Virus record (IMG/VR): IMGVR_UViG_3300037156_000058
Span: 1-64,000 of that record
Length of the DNA stretch: 64,000 nt
Direction: 5' to 3' (one strand)
From: a virus
Shown here: positions 33,721 through 42,231 of the stretch, piece after piece
Layout of the letters: every line of letters starts with the position of its first letter
Position numbering within the stretch: the first letter of the stretch is position 1
Notes under the pieces: model-generated
The model's input: only the letters and a program-made list of their open reading frames with translations
The model's database searches: none
What the model was told of the DNA's origin: nothing
Made by a program: the position numbers and the translations under genes

Positions 33721-34569
33721 TTAATACCCGCCGCCGTAATACCCAGCGTTACCTCCACGGCCTGAACGCGGTTGACGTGTGACGGTTACGCGCTGTTTCA
33801 TGCGGACATCGCGATTGAACATCAATTTCGCGCCAGCCTCCGCAGCCTTCGACTGAGACTCCGAAGCTGCCGCCGCCTGCTCTGCCGCTTCCGCATCGTT
33901 CGACGGAGTTCTCGCAATTGAGTACTCGTGAACAATGCGCCATGCGAACGGTTCAAGACAGCGTGCCAACGGGCACGATTGTTGATACCAACGTGTCGTG
34001 GCGCTATTCACGAAGTCCGCCAGGTACTGCACGTACAGAATCCGCAAATCCATCGACATAGAAGATCCGGGAAGGTAGATCGACGCATTACGCCACTCCC
34101 ACATGCCGTTGCACGTTGAAGACTTCGACTGCGACGGCATCCCGTCCAGATAACACTCCATCGGCGTATCGGGGAAAAACTGATTCTGATTCGTCCAGCG
34201 TTCCCAGACTTTCAGCGGGTGAACGAACGTGGACGGCAGCACCGGCGTGCTCTGATAATTCGTGCCGTCGAAGAATGTATTCCAGTTGATGAACTGCTGG
34301 GTGGAAGGGTCTTGGCTGGTCATCGCCGGAATGCCCGTGATGATGACTTCCTGCTTCAGGGGCGTGTAGCCCATGTCGGCAAGAGTTTCCTGCAGCCATC
34401 GCCACGCTGCGTTCGTGACCGTCTGGCTGAAGGCGTCTTCGGTGTCGAGAATCTTTCCGCCTGTCGCGACGATGGACTTCAGCTTGTCGTTGAGGCGGGT
34501 TCGCGCAAGGTTTAAGATCGAGATCAGCGGGTCGTTGATGGTGGAATTCGGCGGAATAATAGTCGGCAC
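33721..34569 (-). CDS. Tail-tubular/head-tail adaptor-like protein, copy 2
   Basis: 282 residues. Opens with a helix (DPLISILNLARTRLNDKLKS), then DTEDAFSQTVTNAAWRWLQE ... PLKQEVIITGIPAM and GMWEWRNASIYLPGSSMSMD and YLADF. The same series of blocks occurs in the gene immediately upstream, so the two are paralogues. The layout resembles the gp11/gpA-type adaptors of short-tailed phages. Ends in a Gly/Tyr-rich tail (GRGGNAGYYGGGY). Confidence 0.6.
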   Translation of the reverse strand: MPTIIPPNSTINDPLISILNLARTRLNDKLKSIVATGGKILDTEDAFSQTVTNAAWRWLQETLADMGYTPLKQEVIITGIPAMTSQDPSTQQFINWNTFFDGTNYQSTPVLPSTFVHPLKVWERWTNQNQFFPDTPMECYLDGMPSQSKSSTCNGMWEWRNASIYLPGSSMSMDLRILYVQYLADFVNSATTRWYQQSCPLARCLEPFAWRIVHEYSIARTPSNDAEAAEQAAAASESQSKAAEAGAKLMFNRDVRMKQRVTVTRQPRSGRGGNAGYYGGGY

Positions 34570-34570
34570 G

Positions 34571-35473
34571 TTACTGCGCTCCCATCGGCTGCGCTCCAGG
34601 CGTCAAGCGATCCGGCATCTTCCCCACTTCACTCGCCTTGGCCAGCGCCCGTGCTGCCTGCAAATCCCGACCAGCAATCAAAGCAATCCCCGCATCGGCC
34701 TTCGCGCTGAACGAAGCTGCGTCGATATCGCCGCGAGAGCCAGCCATTTCCACGCAGATGAGATCCGCGAACGGGCTCAAGCATTGCACGATCGGTACAG
34801 CCTGATTGGGACTCACCGAAATATCCGTGAAGTCAGCCAAATACGATCCGCCGCGGACTCGCAGATCCGTCAACCCCAAAGCACCGGGAAGGTAAATCTT
34901 GTTGTCTCGCCAGTCCCAGGAGAAATTCCACGAGTCCTGCGGAACGGCCGGCAGTCCGTTCAATACCTGATCCATATCGAGGAAACTCTGATTGGGCGCA
35001 TCGACAGGAAAGGGCGGTGCCAGAGCGACGATCTGGTCGATCTGGCTCTGAGTGTAGCCGTCATTCGCCAGCGCGTTCTCGAAGTCCTGTAGCGTCGTAC
35101 TGGCTGGCGCCGCGATGTTGATTCGCTCCCAAAGAGTCAGCGGAGAAATGAACCACTGCGGACAGACGAAAGAAGTGTTGAGGGAGTTTCCGTCCCAATA
35201 GCCGGTCCAATCAAGCCACACCTGAGTTCCTGGGTCCGGAGGGGAGCCGAATACTGGAGGAAGTCCGGACAGAATGAATTCTTTCTCGAACAGGAGGTAG
35301 CCGAGCCCCGCGAGTTTTCGCTGGAGAACGCGCCACGCGAGGTTCACAATGGGAAGCGTAAATGGCTGCGAGTCCATCAAAACTTCGCCGCCGAGAGACT
35401 GAATAGAATCGTTCAGACGAACGCGCGCTGCGTTGCAAACCGTTTCTATCGTATCGAGGGGGGCCGTTGGCAC
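34571..35473 (-). CDS. Tail-tubular/head-tail adaptor-like protein, copy 1
   Basis: 300 residues, 1 nt before its paralogue. Blocks TVCNAARVRLNDSIQSLGGE, PIVNLAWRVLQRKLAGLGYL, EFILSGLPPVFG, WDWRDNKIYLPGALGLTDLR and GSYLADFTDIS line up one by one with the downstream gene. It has an extra segment (TLQDFENALANDGYTQSQID) around residues 125-145. Probably docks to the portal ring. Confidence 0.6.
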   Translation of the reverse strand: MPTAPLDTIETVCNAARVRLNDSIQSLGGEVLMDSQPFTLPIVNLAWRVLQRKLAGLGYLLFEKEFILSGLPPVFGSPPDPGTQVWLDWTGYWDGNSLNTSFVCPQWFISPLTLWERINIAAPASTTLQDFENALANDGYTQSQIDQIVALAPPFPVDAPNQSFLDMDQVLNGLPAVPQDSWNFSWDWRDNKIYLPGALGLTDLRVRGGSYLADFTDISVSPNQAVPIVQCLSPFADLICVEMAGSRGDIDAASFSAKADAGIALIAGRDLQAARALAKASEVGKMPDRLTPGAQPMGAQ

Positions 35474-35491
35474 GTATTCAGTGTACTAAAC

Positions 35492-35851
35492 TCACGCTTC
35501 GATAATCGTCACACCGGGAGTATCGACGGGAGCTACGCCGCGCATGGGGTCGTAGTGGCTGATCTGAGCCCCGTTGCGGACCTGACGGGCCGTTAGATTG
35601 GACACAACCAAATCTTCCTTCTTCAGCAACTCCGGGTATTTCTCTATAGTTTCCGGCTTGACGATGCGGAATGATGGACGACGGGCGGCGCGAATCTGTG
35701 CTGCGATTACTTGGCACGCTGTTCTGGCAAGTTCCCCACCCGGCTCTGCTGGATCGATGGCTGCGAGTGATGCGTCCGCTATTTTTGCCGTGCGTTCTCG
35801 CTCCAGGAGAATTTGACGGGTTACCTCGTCACGGAAAACTTTCAGTGTGAT
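35492..35851 (-). CDS. 119-residue late protein with ATC in the start position
   Basis: A well-formed coding frame (ITLKVFRDEVTRQILLERER to GVTIIEA, TGA 35492) fills the gap between the adaptor and the zinc-ribbon gene. No ATG, GTG or TTG exists in the usable upstream part. GAGGGTAGG sits about 5 nt before ATC 35851, exactly where ATG would be; CTG 35845 is the alternative. It is helical at the N terminus, with PETIEKYPELLKKEDLVVSN and a beta C terminus. Family not recognised. Confidence 0.7.
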   Translation of the reverse strand: MTLKVFRDEVTRQILLERERTAKIADASLAAIDPAEPGGELARTACQVIAAQIRAARRPSFRIVKPETIEKYPELLKKEDLVVSNLTARQVRNGAQISHYDPMRGVAPVDTPGVTIIEA

Positions 35852-35861
35852 AGGCCTACCC

Positions 35862-36773
35862 TCAGTTCTTCTTTGCCGCTTTCAGACGTTCGTTCTCCGC
35901 GCGGGCTCGGTCCAGTTCGATCTCGTCCGCAGACTTGACGGGCGGCGCGGCCTGAGCCATGGGAGCCGGAACCGCAGGAGCCACAGCCACCGCAACGCCA
36001 AACTTCTGGTTATACAACTCCCGATCGATGACCATGTTGCACTTCTGGCAGGTCGGATACTTCGGATTCCGCTGTTCGCCGCAGTTGTCGCAGGGAATCG
36101 TCTCAGCCTTCGGAGGAGCGACCTTCGCCTTGAACCACGGCACTCCGGTTTGTCCGGTCAGTTCCGCTGCGAGGTAGTGCTTGCTACCCACGCGAGATTT
36201 GAACTCCGCATCGTTGCCCGTCCCCCAGGCTCCGTTCGCTTCGAGCACGAGATCGTACAGGTACTGATTTACGGCTGCCTGAGCTTCCAGAATCTCTTCG
36301 TGAAGTGGAGTGGCTCCAGCGGGGCCACGAACAGAACCGATGAACAGTCCAGTCTTGCGCCGCGACTCTCCGGAATAGTTACGGAGATCCGGACCTTCAC
36401 CGAGAATCTCCTGAGCGATGTAGTTGCCGCTGATATCTTCCGCTTCAAACTTGTCCTCGCCGGGAATCGTCTCCATGAATATGCCAGGAACTTCGCAGAC
36501 GTAGACGTAATCGACACCCTTCGGGCACGCTGGGATCTGGACCTGTCCCCAACTTCCGAGGAATACGTGCGGGTCGTTGAACGGCCCGACGTTGAAAATG
36601 TGGACGGCCTTGGCCTTGGAGATTTCCTCAATCTCGTTGAGCCGGCGCGGCAGGCGACGGCCTTTGTTCATTTTCTCCTGATAGACTTTCGCCGACCGTG
36701 CGGCTGCGTCCGTCATCGACTGGTCCCACTTCACGCCGCCCATTTGCTCTACTTTTGGATGAATCTGGATCAA
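35862..36773 (-). CDS. 303-residue virion-region protein with zinc ribbon
   Basis: Residues about 50-140 alternate strands and helices (AKAVHIFNVGPFNDPHVFLG, YVYVCEVPGIFMETIPGED). A zinc ribbon CDNCGEQRNPKYPTCQKC lies near 225-245, then a Pro/Ala-linker and a charged helix to the end. Sits between capsid and adaptors, so structural or assembly role is likely. Family not recognised. Confidence 0.65.
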   Translation of the reverse strand: MIQIHPKVEQMGGVKWDQSMTDAAARSAKVYQEKMNKGRRLPRRLNEIEEISKAKAVHIFNVGPFNDPHVFLGSWGQVQIPACPKGVDYVYVCEVPGIFMETIPGEDKFEAEDISGNYIAQEILGEGPDLRNYSGESRRKTGLFIGSVRGPAGATPLHEEILEAQAAVNQYLYDLVLEANGAWGTGNDAEFKSRVGSKHYLAAELTGQTGVPWFKAKVAPPKAETIPCDNCGEQRNPKYPTCQKCNMVIDRELYNQKFGVAVAVAPAVPAPMAQAAPPVKSADEIELDRARAENERLKAAKKN

Positions 36774-36800
36774 AATTATTCTCCTGTTTTTGTTGCGGGA

Positions 36801-37496
36801 CTACGCCACCTTAACCGGCACAGAAAAAGCCCGGCGCCGCTTACCGCCAAACAATTTATGCGAGCCAGTCAGCGGGATATCCGACTTGGCAGCGCCGCCC
36901 ATCGGCAACCCCAGTTCATTCGCAGACTTGATAATCGGAGCCGTCTTCGTCCCACGACCGGGCGCATGTCCGCCGCCGACCATCGGAGCCGTTCCGTAAG
37001 CCGGGAGCACGTTCCTGATACGCGCCTCAATCTCGTTATTCTTGTCCTTCTCTTCAGCCGCGTACTGCGCCTGGCAGGCATCGAGATTGTCCTGAAACGA
37101 ACCCTCGCGTCCAGCGAGAATCCACTTCACGAGTTTGTCCACGCTGGAGTTCGCCGGGTCCGATGCCTCAAAAGTGTGGCAGTGGTCGTAATCGCCGCGA
37201 TCCTGAAACGGAATAGACGGGAAACGTAAGTCCCACTGTTCCCGTGTGAGACCAGCGTGGTACAGAGACGCCGGCAGCCAACCCTCCATAATCCAGAATC
37301 CAGCGAGTTGCCGATACCGCGGGCGCCACTTCCCACCCACTGAGCCGTCTACCCACTGTCCCGTGACCATGTGCTTGCGGGAGTCGGCAAACACGATTCG
37401 GAATTTCGGTTCGCCGTAGAGGTTCACGCCGTAGCGTTTCATTGCTTCGGGGCCGAAGCCGGGGGCGTGGGTTAGGGTTGGGGGAGTTTCAAGCAT
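36801..37496 (-). CDS. 231-residue protein of the capsid region
   Basis: Trp/Tyr-rich first half (KWRPRYRQLAGFWIMEGW), a helical middle (NLDACQAQYAAEEKDKNNEI) and a Gly-rich basic C terminus (GSHKLFGGKRRRAFSV). Overlaps the previous gene by 8 bp. Not recognised; probable structural or assembly protein. Confidence 0.6.
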   Translation of the reverse strand: MLETPPTLTHAPGFGPEAMKRYGVNLYGEPKFRIVFADSRKHMVTGQWVDGSVGGKWRPRYRQLAGFWIMEGWLPASLYHAGLTREQWDLRFPSIPFQDRGDYDHCHTFEASDPANSSVDKLVKWILAGREGSFQDNLDACQAQYAAEEKDKNNEIEARIRNVLPAYGTAPMVGGGHAPGRGTKTAPIIKSANELGLPMGGAAKSDIPLTGSHKLFGGKRRRAFSVPVKVA

Positions 37497-37707
37497 GGGG
37501 ACGCAGCGTGTCGTAATCGTTGATAGGACTGACGCGACCCTTATCGTTATCCCGGAACCAATTCCTCAACCGGGTCGCAGCCGGGTAACGATCCACCGCG
37601 GGCCGCACATCCCCCGCCATCCCCTGATCGCCGGGAAGGGAAACGTCGTCGTTGTCGGTCATGCGGTAGCCATGCATGTCTGACATAATAGCACGGGTTG
37701 GGGTCAT
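37489..37707 (-). CDS. 72-residue polar protein, unknown
   Basis: Start ATG 37707 from the ATGA overlap with the endonuclease stop. Acidic and polar (MTDNDDVSLPGDQGMAGDVR), likely partly disordered. The longer frame to 37857 is a shadow. Unknown function. Confidence 0.5.
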   Translation of the reverse strand: MTPTRAIMSDMHGYRMTDNDDVSLPGDQGMAGDVRPAVDRYPAATRLRNWFRDNDKGRVSPINDYDTLRPHA

Positions 37708-38717
37708 CGGGTCACCGTGATTTTGGGTTCGGCAAGGAAGGTGTCTACCTTGAAATCCACGCCTGGACGGAACTGAGGTGCTGTCGTCGTGTCGAAAACT
37801 ACGTCCTCCGCCCTGGGTTCGTGGTTGGGCGGGAGATCGGGATTCTTCGCAAGCCAATCAGCCTTGGATTTGCGGTCGCTGCCGTAACGCTCTAAATACC
37901 TGAGCGCGTTCAATGCCCATCCGTCAACGTACTCGACCGGGTGCAAAGCGGTATTGCACTTGGCGCACAACAGACCGCGCGCCTCTCCTGTCTCATGATC
38001 GTGGTCGATTACGAGGTACAGGCGCTCTCCAACGATTGCGTTTGGCGGTAGTTTTCTCCCATCGGTGGTTGCTGGACACAATGCACAGTGGCCACCCTGT
38101 TCCGCCAGTTTAGCGTCGTACCAGGCTGGAGTCACCTTGTACTTTTTCATCATCCAAGAAGCACGTACCGAGTCTCTGTTTTCTACGCGCCATCCGCTTA
38201 TCCATTCAGCGAACTCCGCTTTTTCTTCGGGTGTTTGCGCGTCCCTGCGGTCTTGCATTTTAGATCCGACGCAAAGTTTGCATTTTCCGTGAGTTTGATC
38301 CCCAGCAAATTGCGTGACTGGCACGAAAGATTTGCACTTTCCCGCGCACCACTTCAACCCATTGGATTCGGCATCGCGAACCATTTCAATCGTTATGCCG
38401 CGCTTTGCCAGTCTGGGATGTACTTGGTTTGCCCGCGCCTGTCGAAGCAATTCTTTGGCTTCTTCGGTATGGTGCTGACCGTTGCGGGTTCCTGGTTGCC
38501 CAGTGTGGGCGAGCCGCATCTTTTCAATAGTCTCTGGACTGAAAATGCGCCCCTTCATCTTGAGGCTCATAGCGGCCCGCGACTCGGCAGACCTGACCCG
38601 CCCCGTAGACGCTAACGCTTTCTTTTGCCGCGTCTCCTCGCTGTCTTTCCAGCCCGTTCGTGCGGCGCTTAACCGCGCCTTTTGTTCTTCGGTAAAATGC
38701 TGTCCTTTTGGTGGCAT
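37704..38717 (-). CDS. NUMOD3 + endonuclease VII homing-type nuclease
   Basis: 337 residues. The N-terminal part has repeated NUMOD3-type DNA-binding modules (HFTEEQKARLSAARTGW, IFSPETIEKMRLAHTGQPG, HHTEEAKELLRQARANQ). The C-terminal part is an endonuclease VII core (GGHCALCP ... LYLVIDHDHETGEARGLLCA ... HPVEYVDGWALNALRYLERYG) with the conserved DHDH and Cys pairs. This fusion is typical of free-standing homing endonucleases. It sits directly downstream of the capsid gene. Its start is inside a large hairpin with its own promoter. Confidence 0.8.
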   Translation of the reverse strand: MPPKGQHFTEEQKARLSAARTGWKDSEETRQKKALASTGRVRSAESRAAMSLKMKGRIFSPETIEKMRLAHTGQPGTRNGQHHTEEAKELLRQARANQVHPRLAKRGITIEMVRDAESNGLKWCAGKCKSFVPVTQFAGDQTHGKCKLCVGSKMQDRRDAQTPEEKAEFAEWISGWRVENRDSVRASWMMKKYKVTPAWYDAKLAEQGGHCALCPATTDGRKLPPNAIVGERLYLVIDHDHETGEARGLLCAKCNTALHPVEYVDGWALNALRYLERYGSDRKSKADWLAKNPDLPPNHEPRAEDVVFDTTTAPQFRPGVDFKVDTFLAEPKITVTR

Positions 38718-38740
38718 ACCATCAGTATACCACCAAAAGG
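38704..38740 (-). promoter_or_regulatory. Promoter plus start-codon hairpin of the homing endonuclease
   Basis: The two 11-bp arms CCTTTTGGTGG (38704-38714) and its exact complement (38730-38740) extend to about 16 bp with one mismatch around a 5-nt loop. The ATG (38717) lies inside. On the minus strand TGGTATACT (extended -10) reads toward the gene, placing the transcript start at about the ATG. Transcripts from the capsid side would fold and hide the start; those from this promoter would not. Confidence 0.55.
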
Positions 38741-38755
38741 ATACTTCGAATCGCC

Positions 38756-40024
38756 CTAGTGATTAAAATAGCCCTTGGGGATTGTGATATTTGATAACAC
38801 ACCGCCGCTTCGGGCGTTCGAGTTGCCCACCTGGACCATCTGGACGAGGTACATCAACATCGAAGAAGCTACGCCACCACTGATCCCGTAAGCGGGGAAA
38901 ATGGTCTGACCCGAAACCTCATAATAATCGAGAGGCTTCGTTTCAATGCGGAACCAATTCTTCAGACTGACGTAATCGATCAGGCCTGGAATTGCGCGCT
39001 CATTGTAGAGAGCTTCGCGTCCACCGATCTGTGTGGGAGCGCGCTTCTTCAACATATCTTCGGACGAGTCGCCCTTGATCTGCTGATAGATGTTCGCTGT
39101 CACCAGAAGCCCGACATTTTCCCACGCAGCCCGCATATCCACGTTGCAATGCGGGGTCAGGTCGAGCGCGTCGGCTTCGTCGATACCGATCGCCAGTTCG
39201 ATGTTCGCTTCGAGCGCGCGAACGATTGCGGGGGTGAGCGATCCGTTCACGGCCACTGTGCTGGTCGAGAACTTGCCGGGAAAGGCCGAGCGCTGGATAC
39301 CCATGAAACTGCCAGCGTTGCCGCCGACCTGGTAGGCACGGAGGCCGGCCAGTCCGGAGTTAGCTACGCCAGCGGAACCGGAGATCAGGAGCAGAGTGCC
39401 AGTTGCGAACCCGACAGGAACCGGGCCGGTCAGCCAGATCGTGTTGTTGCCGATGTCCACGGAGTCAATGGTCACGGTAGCGATGAAGCCCGCGGCGCCG
39501 GTCAGAGCGCTGTAGCCGTCGAGATCCTGATTGTCCTGGAACAGATTGGCATTGTTGACGACGAGCCCGTTGGTCGTGGTGCTGACCACGGTATCGAGCG
39601 TGTTGCTGCCGTTGCCCTGGAACGCAGCGTCCATGTACCCGGCGAAAGTCTTGGTCGCCTGAGTCTGAACCAGCGTGACATAGGCCTTGATTGCCTGTTC
39701 GTCAGTCGCGGTAGCCCATTCGGCGAGCGCGGAATACTGGCTGCACTGGAGGAAACTCGTGCACGAGAGATACCCATTGGTTTCCATGGGGCCGCTGCCG
39801 AGGTTCATGTCTCCGCCGTTGAAGTTATCGGCGTTCGCGCGGAATTTCGCGCCGGAGAGCGGCAGGAAGGGGATTCTTGCGGGACGGTTGGAAACGGGAC
39901 GGACATCGGTGCGTACACCGATCTTCGACCATAAACGTGAGGCGAGCATGAAAAGGACGGGAAGCTCATCGCGACACCATTCAAGTTGACTAGCTATCGA
40001 GTTTTGGACTCCGGCTGCGGGCAT
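38756..40024 (-). CDS. Major capsid protein, P22-like
   Basis: 422 residues. CAGGAG precedes ATG 40024. N-terminal VLFMLASRLWSKIGVRTDVRP, an E-loop-like Gly/Asn-rich stretch and a C-terminal half with LLVTANIYQQIKGDSSEDML fit the HK97-fold coat protein of P22-like phages in size and order. Position between scaffold and adaptor genes supports it. Flanked on both sides by homing-type nuclease genes (37704 and 40225). Confidence 0.75.
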   Translation of the reverse strand: MPAAGVQNSIASQLEWCRDELPVLFMLASRLWSKIGVRTDVRPVSNRPARIPFLPLSGAKFRANADNFNGGDMNLGSGPMETNGYLSCTSFLQCSQYSALAEWATATDEQAIKAYVTLVQTQATKTFAGYMDAAFQGNGSNTLDTVVSTTTNGLVVNNANLFQDNQDLDGYSALTGAAGFIATVTIDSVDIGNNTIWLTGPVPVGFATGTLLLISGSAGVANSGLAGLRAYQVGGNAGSFMGIQRSAFPGKFSTSTVAVNGSLTPAIVRALEANIELAIGIDEADALDLTPHCNVDMRAAWENVGLLVTANIYQQIKGDSSEDMLKKRAPTQIGGREALYNERAIPGLIDYVSLKNWFRIETKPLDYYEVSGQTIFPAYGISGGVASSMLMYLVQMVQVGNSNARSGGVLSNITIPKGYFNH

Positions 40025-40215
40025 ATAAAGACACTCCTGGGTTTGAATTTTGGAATTGTCTTCAATCGCTATGCGCCCCTTTTGCCTGAGTCGGCTAGCC
40101 GTGGGGTACTGCTATTGGCGTGGCATGTGATGAAGCTACTACAAATCAAAACCGAGTGGCTTTACGTCCGCTTAGGGGTGTCGGACTCCCTCCTCAATTT
40201 CTGAAGAACAGTTTA

Positions 40216-40231
40216 CCACTGTTGTCAGTGG
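40216..40231 (-). other. Hairpin over the stop codon of the AP2-HNH gene
   Basis: CCACTG-ACAA-CAGTGG on the minus strand includes the gene's TGA. No T-run follows, so it is not a canonical terminator. The rest of 40025-40215, between this gene and the capsid gene, shows no further gene; it may be a long leader for the capsid mRNA. Confidence 0.4.
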
Positions 40232-40743
40232 CTTGTGAATGCGCCGTGGAATTCCGCGCGTTTCTTGACCACAACCGCGTGTGCTTCTTCTTTCGTGTCG
40301 AAGAACCCGAAACTGATCTTCTTGCCCTTTACATGGAGCGTGGCTCTCCATTTGTTGCGGTCGGGAGACACACCTTTATAGCCAGACGTGTTCGTGATCG
40401 GCATCTTTCGATTACGCGCGTTCTCTTCGTCCGACGCCTTGCGGAGATTGTCTCGTCGATTATCGAGCGTATCGCGGTTTGCGTGATCGACCTTCACAGA
40501 TGGATTGCCTTTGATTTGGCGGTGCATCCCCTGCGGACGCTTGCGGGGATGGTCGAGCCCAGTGAAAACCTTCCGGGAAGCATAGAACGACTTCGTATTC
40601 GGTGCCCAGATAGCGTGCCACTTCCATCTGGAAAGGCGGTGAAAGTCTCGGGGATCGACCTTGACAAACTGGCCTTGGGTGAGAGGAATAAGGCAGTACT
40701 TGCCGTGTTCGTCGGTGTAAACTGTAGGTACGGGCTGGGTCAT
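40225..40743 (-). CDS. HNH homing endonuclease with AP2 DNA-binding domain
   Basis: 172 residues. HNH core VDHANRDTLDNRRDNLRKAS (residues about 95-115) plus SGYKGVSPDRNKWRATLHVK, FGFFDTKEEAHAVV, an AP2 domain. N-terminal LIPLTQGQFVKVDPRDFHRL is the usual start of this family. Predicted site-specific nicking or cutting and lateral spread. Sits between scaffold and capsid genes with its own promoter and hairpin. Confidence 0.85.
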   Translation of the reverse strand: MTQPVPTVYTDEHGKYCLIPLTQGQFVKVDPRDFHRLSRWKWHAIWAPNTKSFYASRKVFTGLDHPRKRPQGMHRQIKGNPSVKVDHANRDTLDNRRDNLRKASDEENARNRKMPITNTSGYKGVSPDRNKWRATLHVKGKKISFGFFDTKEEAHAVVVKKRAEFHGAFTSH

Positions 40744-40766
40744 CTGTTACCTCAGATTCAAGATTG

Positions 40767-40809
40767 CCGCGTTACGAGCGCGGTGAACTACTCAGCCTCT
40801 ATTTTACCA
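40767..40809 (-). promoter_or_regulatory. Promoter and leader hairpin of the AP2-HNH gene
   Basis: Minus strand TGGTAAAAT (40809-40801) is an extended -10. The 5-bp stem CCGCG-CGCGG with a 7-nt loop lies in the leader (40783-40767), ahead of GAGGT and the start. It directly follows the scaffold gene's TAG, so the gene is both in the late operon and separately promoted. Confidence 0.4.
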
Positions 40810-40812
40810 CTT

Positions 40813-42204
40813 CTAACGCGGAAACTTAACCTTCCGCCCATCCTTCAAAACAGCCTGGCCGTTGGAGTAGGCGTTCGGACCCAGGTTGCGAGTGCGGTCG
40901 AAGTCGATCTCCGCGATACCGGGCTTCACGGTGAGATTCTTCCATCCCGCTTCGGCGATGGGCGCTTTGACCGGGACACCGTTCTCACTCTGGCGCACAC
41001 CGGGTGCGGCCGCGGCAGGTTTCTTGCCAGCCTTAGCGGGGGCGAAGTGATCGACAACCGACGCCAAAGTCTTCGGCGCTTCTTCGCGGAACAGAGCCCG
41101 AATCGCGTTTTGGTATCCGGCCTTGTCGCCAGCCTTGAAAAATTTCGCCGCGTTCTGGCCCTTTGCCGCCACGACCTTATCAAAACGTGAAGCGAACAGT
41201 TCCTTGATGGCGGCTTCAGTCGTCGAGTTGAATCCGCGTTCAGTGCGAAGTTTGGTGAGCGCGGGGCCCACCACACCAGTCAGTTCTGATTTCCACGTCA
41301 GGCCGTATTCCTGATTTTTAACGGATTGCTCGCGTTGAGTCAGTGCCGTTTCCCGGCCATCGTCTCTCGCCGGCGCATCCTGCACGCCCTCAATCTTCGG
41401 TGCCGCAACCTGCTTGCCAGCTTTCTCAACCACCGGGTTGAACGTGCCCGCAACCGTCTGGCTCCAGCGGTCCAGCACTTCATTCTTCTCAGGAGAATCC
41501 GGTATCCGGTCGATGAAATATTTCATCTCGCGGAGGGTAGTGCCGAGTCCGGACTGATCGAACTGCGCCTTCATCTTGCCAGCCAGATAGGAATCGAATC
41601 CTTCCGGGTGCATGGAAGCATACTTTTCGATCATCGCGGGAGCAACCTTCAGGAATGACGCCTTGCCTTCCGGGGACGCGACGAGAGCTTCGATGAAACG
41701 CGGATCGCCCGCCGTGAACTGCTGGTCGATATCGTTGAAGTAGGCCAGGTCTTCTTTGGTCTTCGCAACGCCGTCCGCGCCGCCCAGTTCATTGATCGTC
41801 GCTTCGTATCCGGCGATCTTCGCTTTCACGTCCTGAACGCTGCCGAATTCGCGGGCGAATACGTCCTGCCGGATCAGCGCATTGCGAATCTGTTTTTCGA
41901 GCGCGGGCGACTTCGCTTTGATTTCGTCGAGAACGGCTTTCGCGGCCGGATTGATCTTGCCGTTTTCAATCGCGCGGCCTTTGAACGGTTCGCCAGTGGC
42001 TGCGGTGTCTTCGACTGGTGCCGCTTCGTCCGTGGTCGTGTCGTCGGTCGTTCCAGTTGCATCGTCTACAGCGCCTTCGTCTGCGCCCGTATCAGTCCCG
42101 GTGTCGATGGTCGAGTCCATCACCCCGGACATATCGCCGCCACCGCCCCCCATATCAATACCGGCAGATCCCATCAGTGGGGTGGATGGCAAGAAAAATC
42201 CCAT
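40813..42204 (-). CDS. Scaffolding protein
   Basis: 463 residues, immediately before the capsid region. Very acidic, low-complexity N terminus (Asp/Thr/Ala repeats such as TGTDTGADEGAVDD, residues 30-70), then a long helical body (AVLDEIKAKSPALEKQIRNA, QSGLGTTLREMKYFIDRIPD) and a basic C terminus (NGQAVLKDGRKVKFPR). This charge pattern and position are those of phage scaffolds. Confidence 0.65.
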   Translation of the reverse strand: MGFFLPSTPLMGSAGIDMGGGGGDMSGVMDSTIDTGTDTGADEGAVDDATGTTDDTTTDEAAPVEDTAATGEPFKGRAIENGKINPAAKAVLDEIKAKSPALEKQIRNALIRQDVFAREFGSVQDVKAKIAGYEATINELGGADGVAKTKEDLAYFNDIDQQFTAGDPRFIEALVASPEGKASFLKVAPAMIEKYASMHPEGFDSYLAGKMKAQFDQSGLGTTLREMKYFIDRIPDSPEKNEVLDRWSQTVAGTFNPVVEKAGKQVAAPKIEGVQDAPARDDGRETALTQREQSVKNQEYGLTWKSELTGVVGPALTKLRTERGFNSTTEAAIKELFASRFDKVVAAKGQNAAKFFKAGDKAGYQNAIRALFREEAPKTLASVVDHFAPAKAGKKPAAAAPGVRQSENGVPVKAPIAEAGWKNLTVKPGIAEIDFDRTRNLGPNAYSNGQAVLKDGRKVKFPR

Positions 42205-42231
42205 GTGGTTAGTTTACCTTATTCCTGACAG

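Noticed and set aside
35478-35717. 79-residue minus frame
   Set aside because: Shadow of the ATC-start gene, in another frame, with Arg/Ser-rich composition.
36269-36631. 120-residue minus frame inside the zinc-ribbon gene
   Set aside because: Out-of-frame shadow with Arg/Ser bias and no ribosome site.
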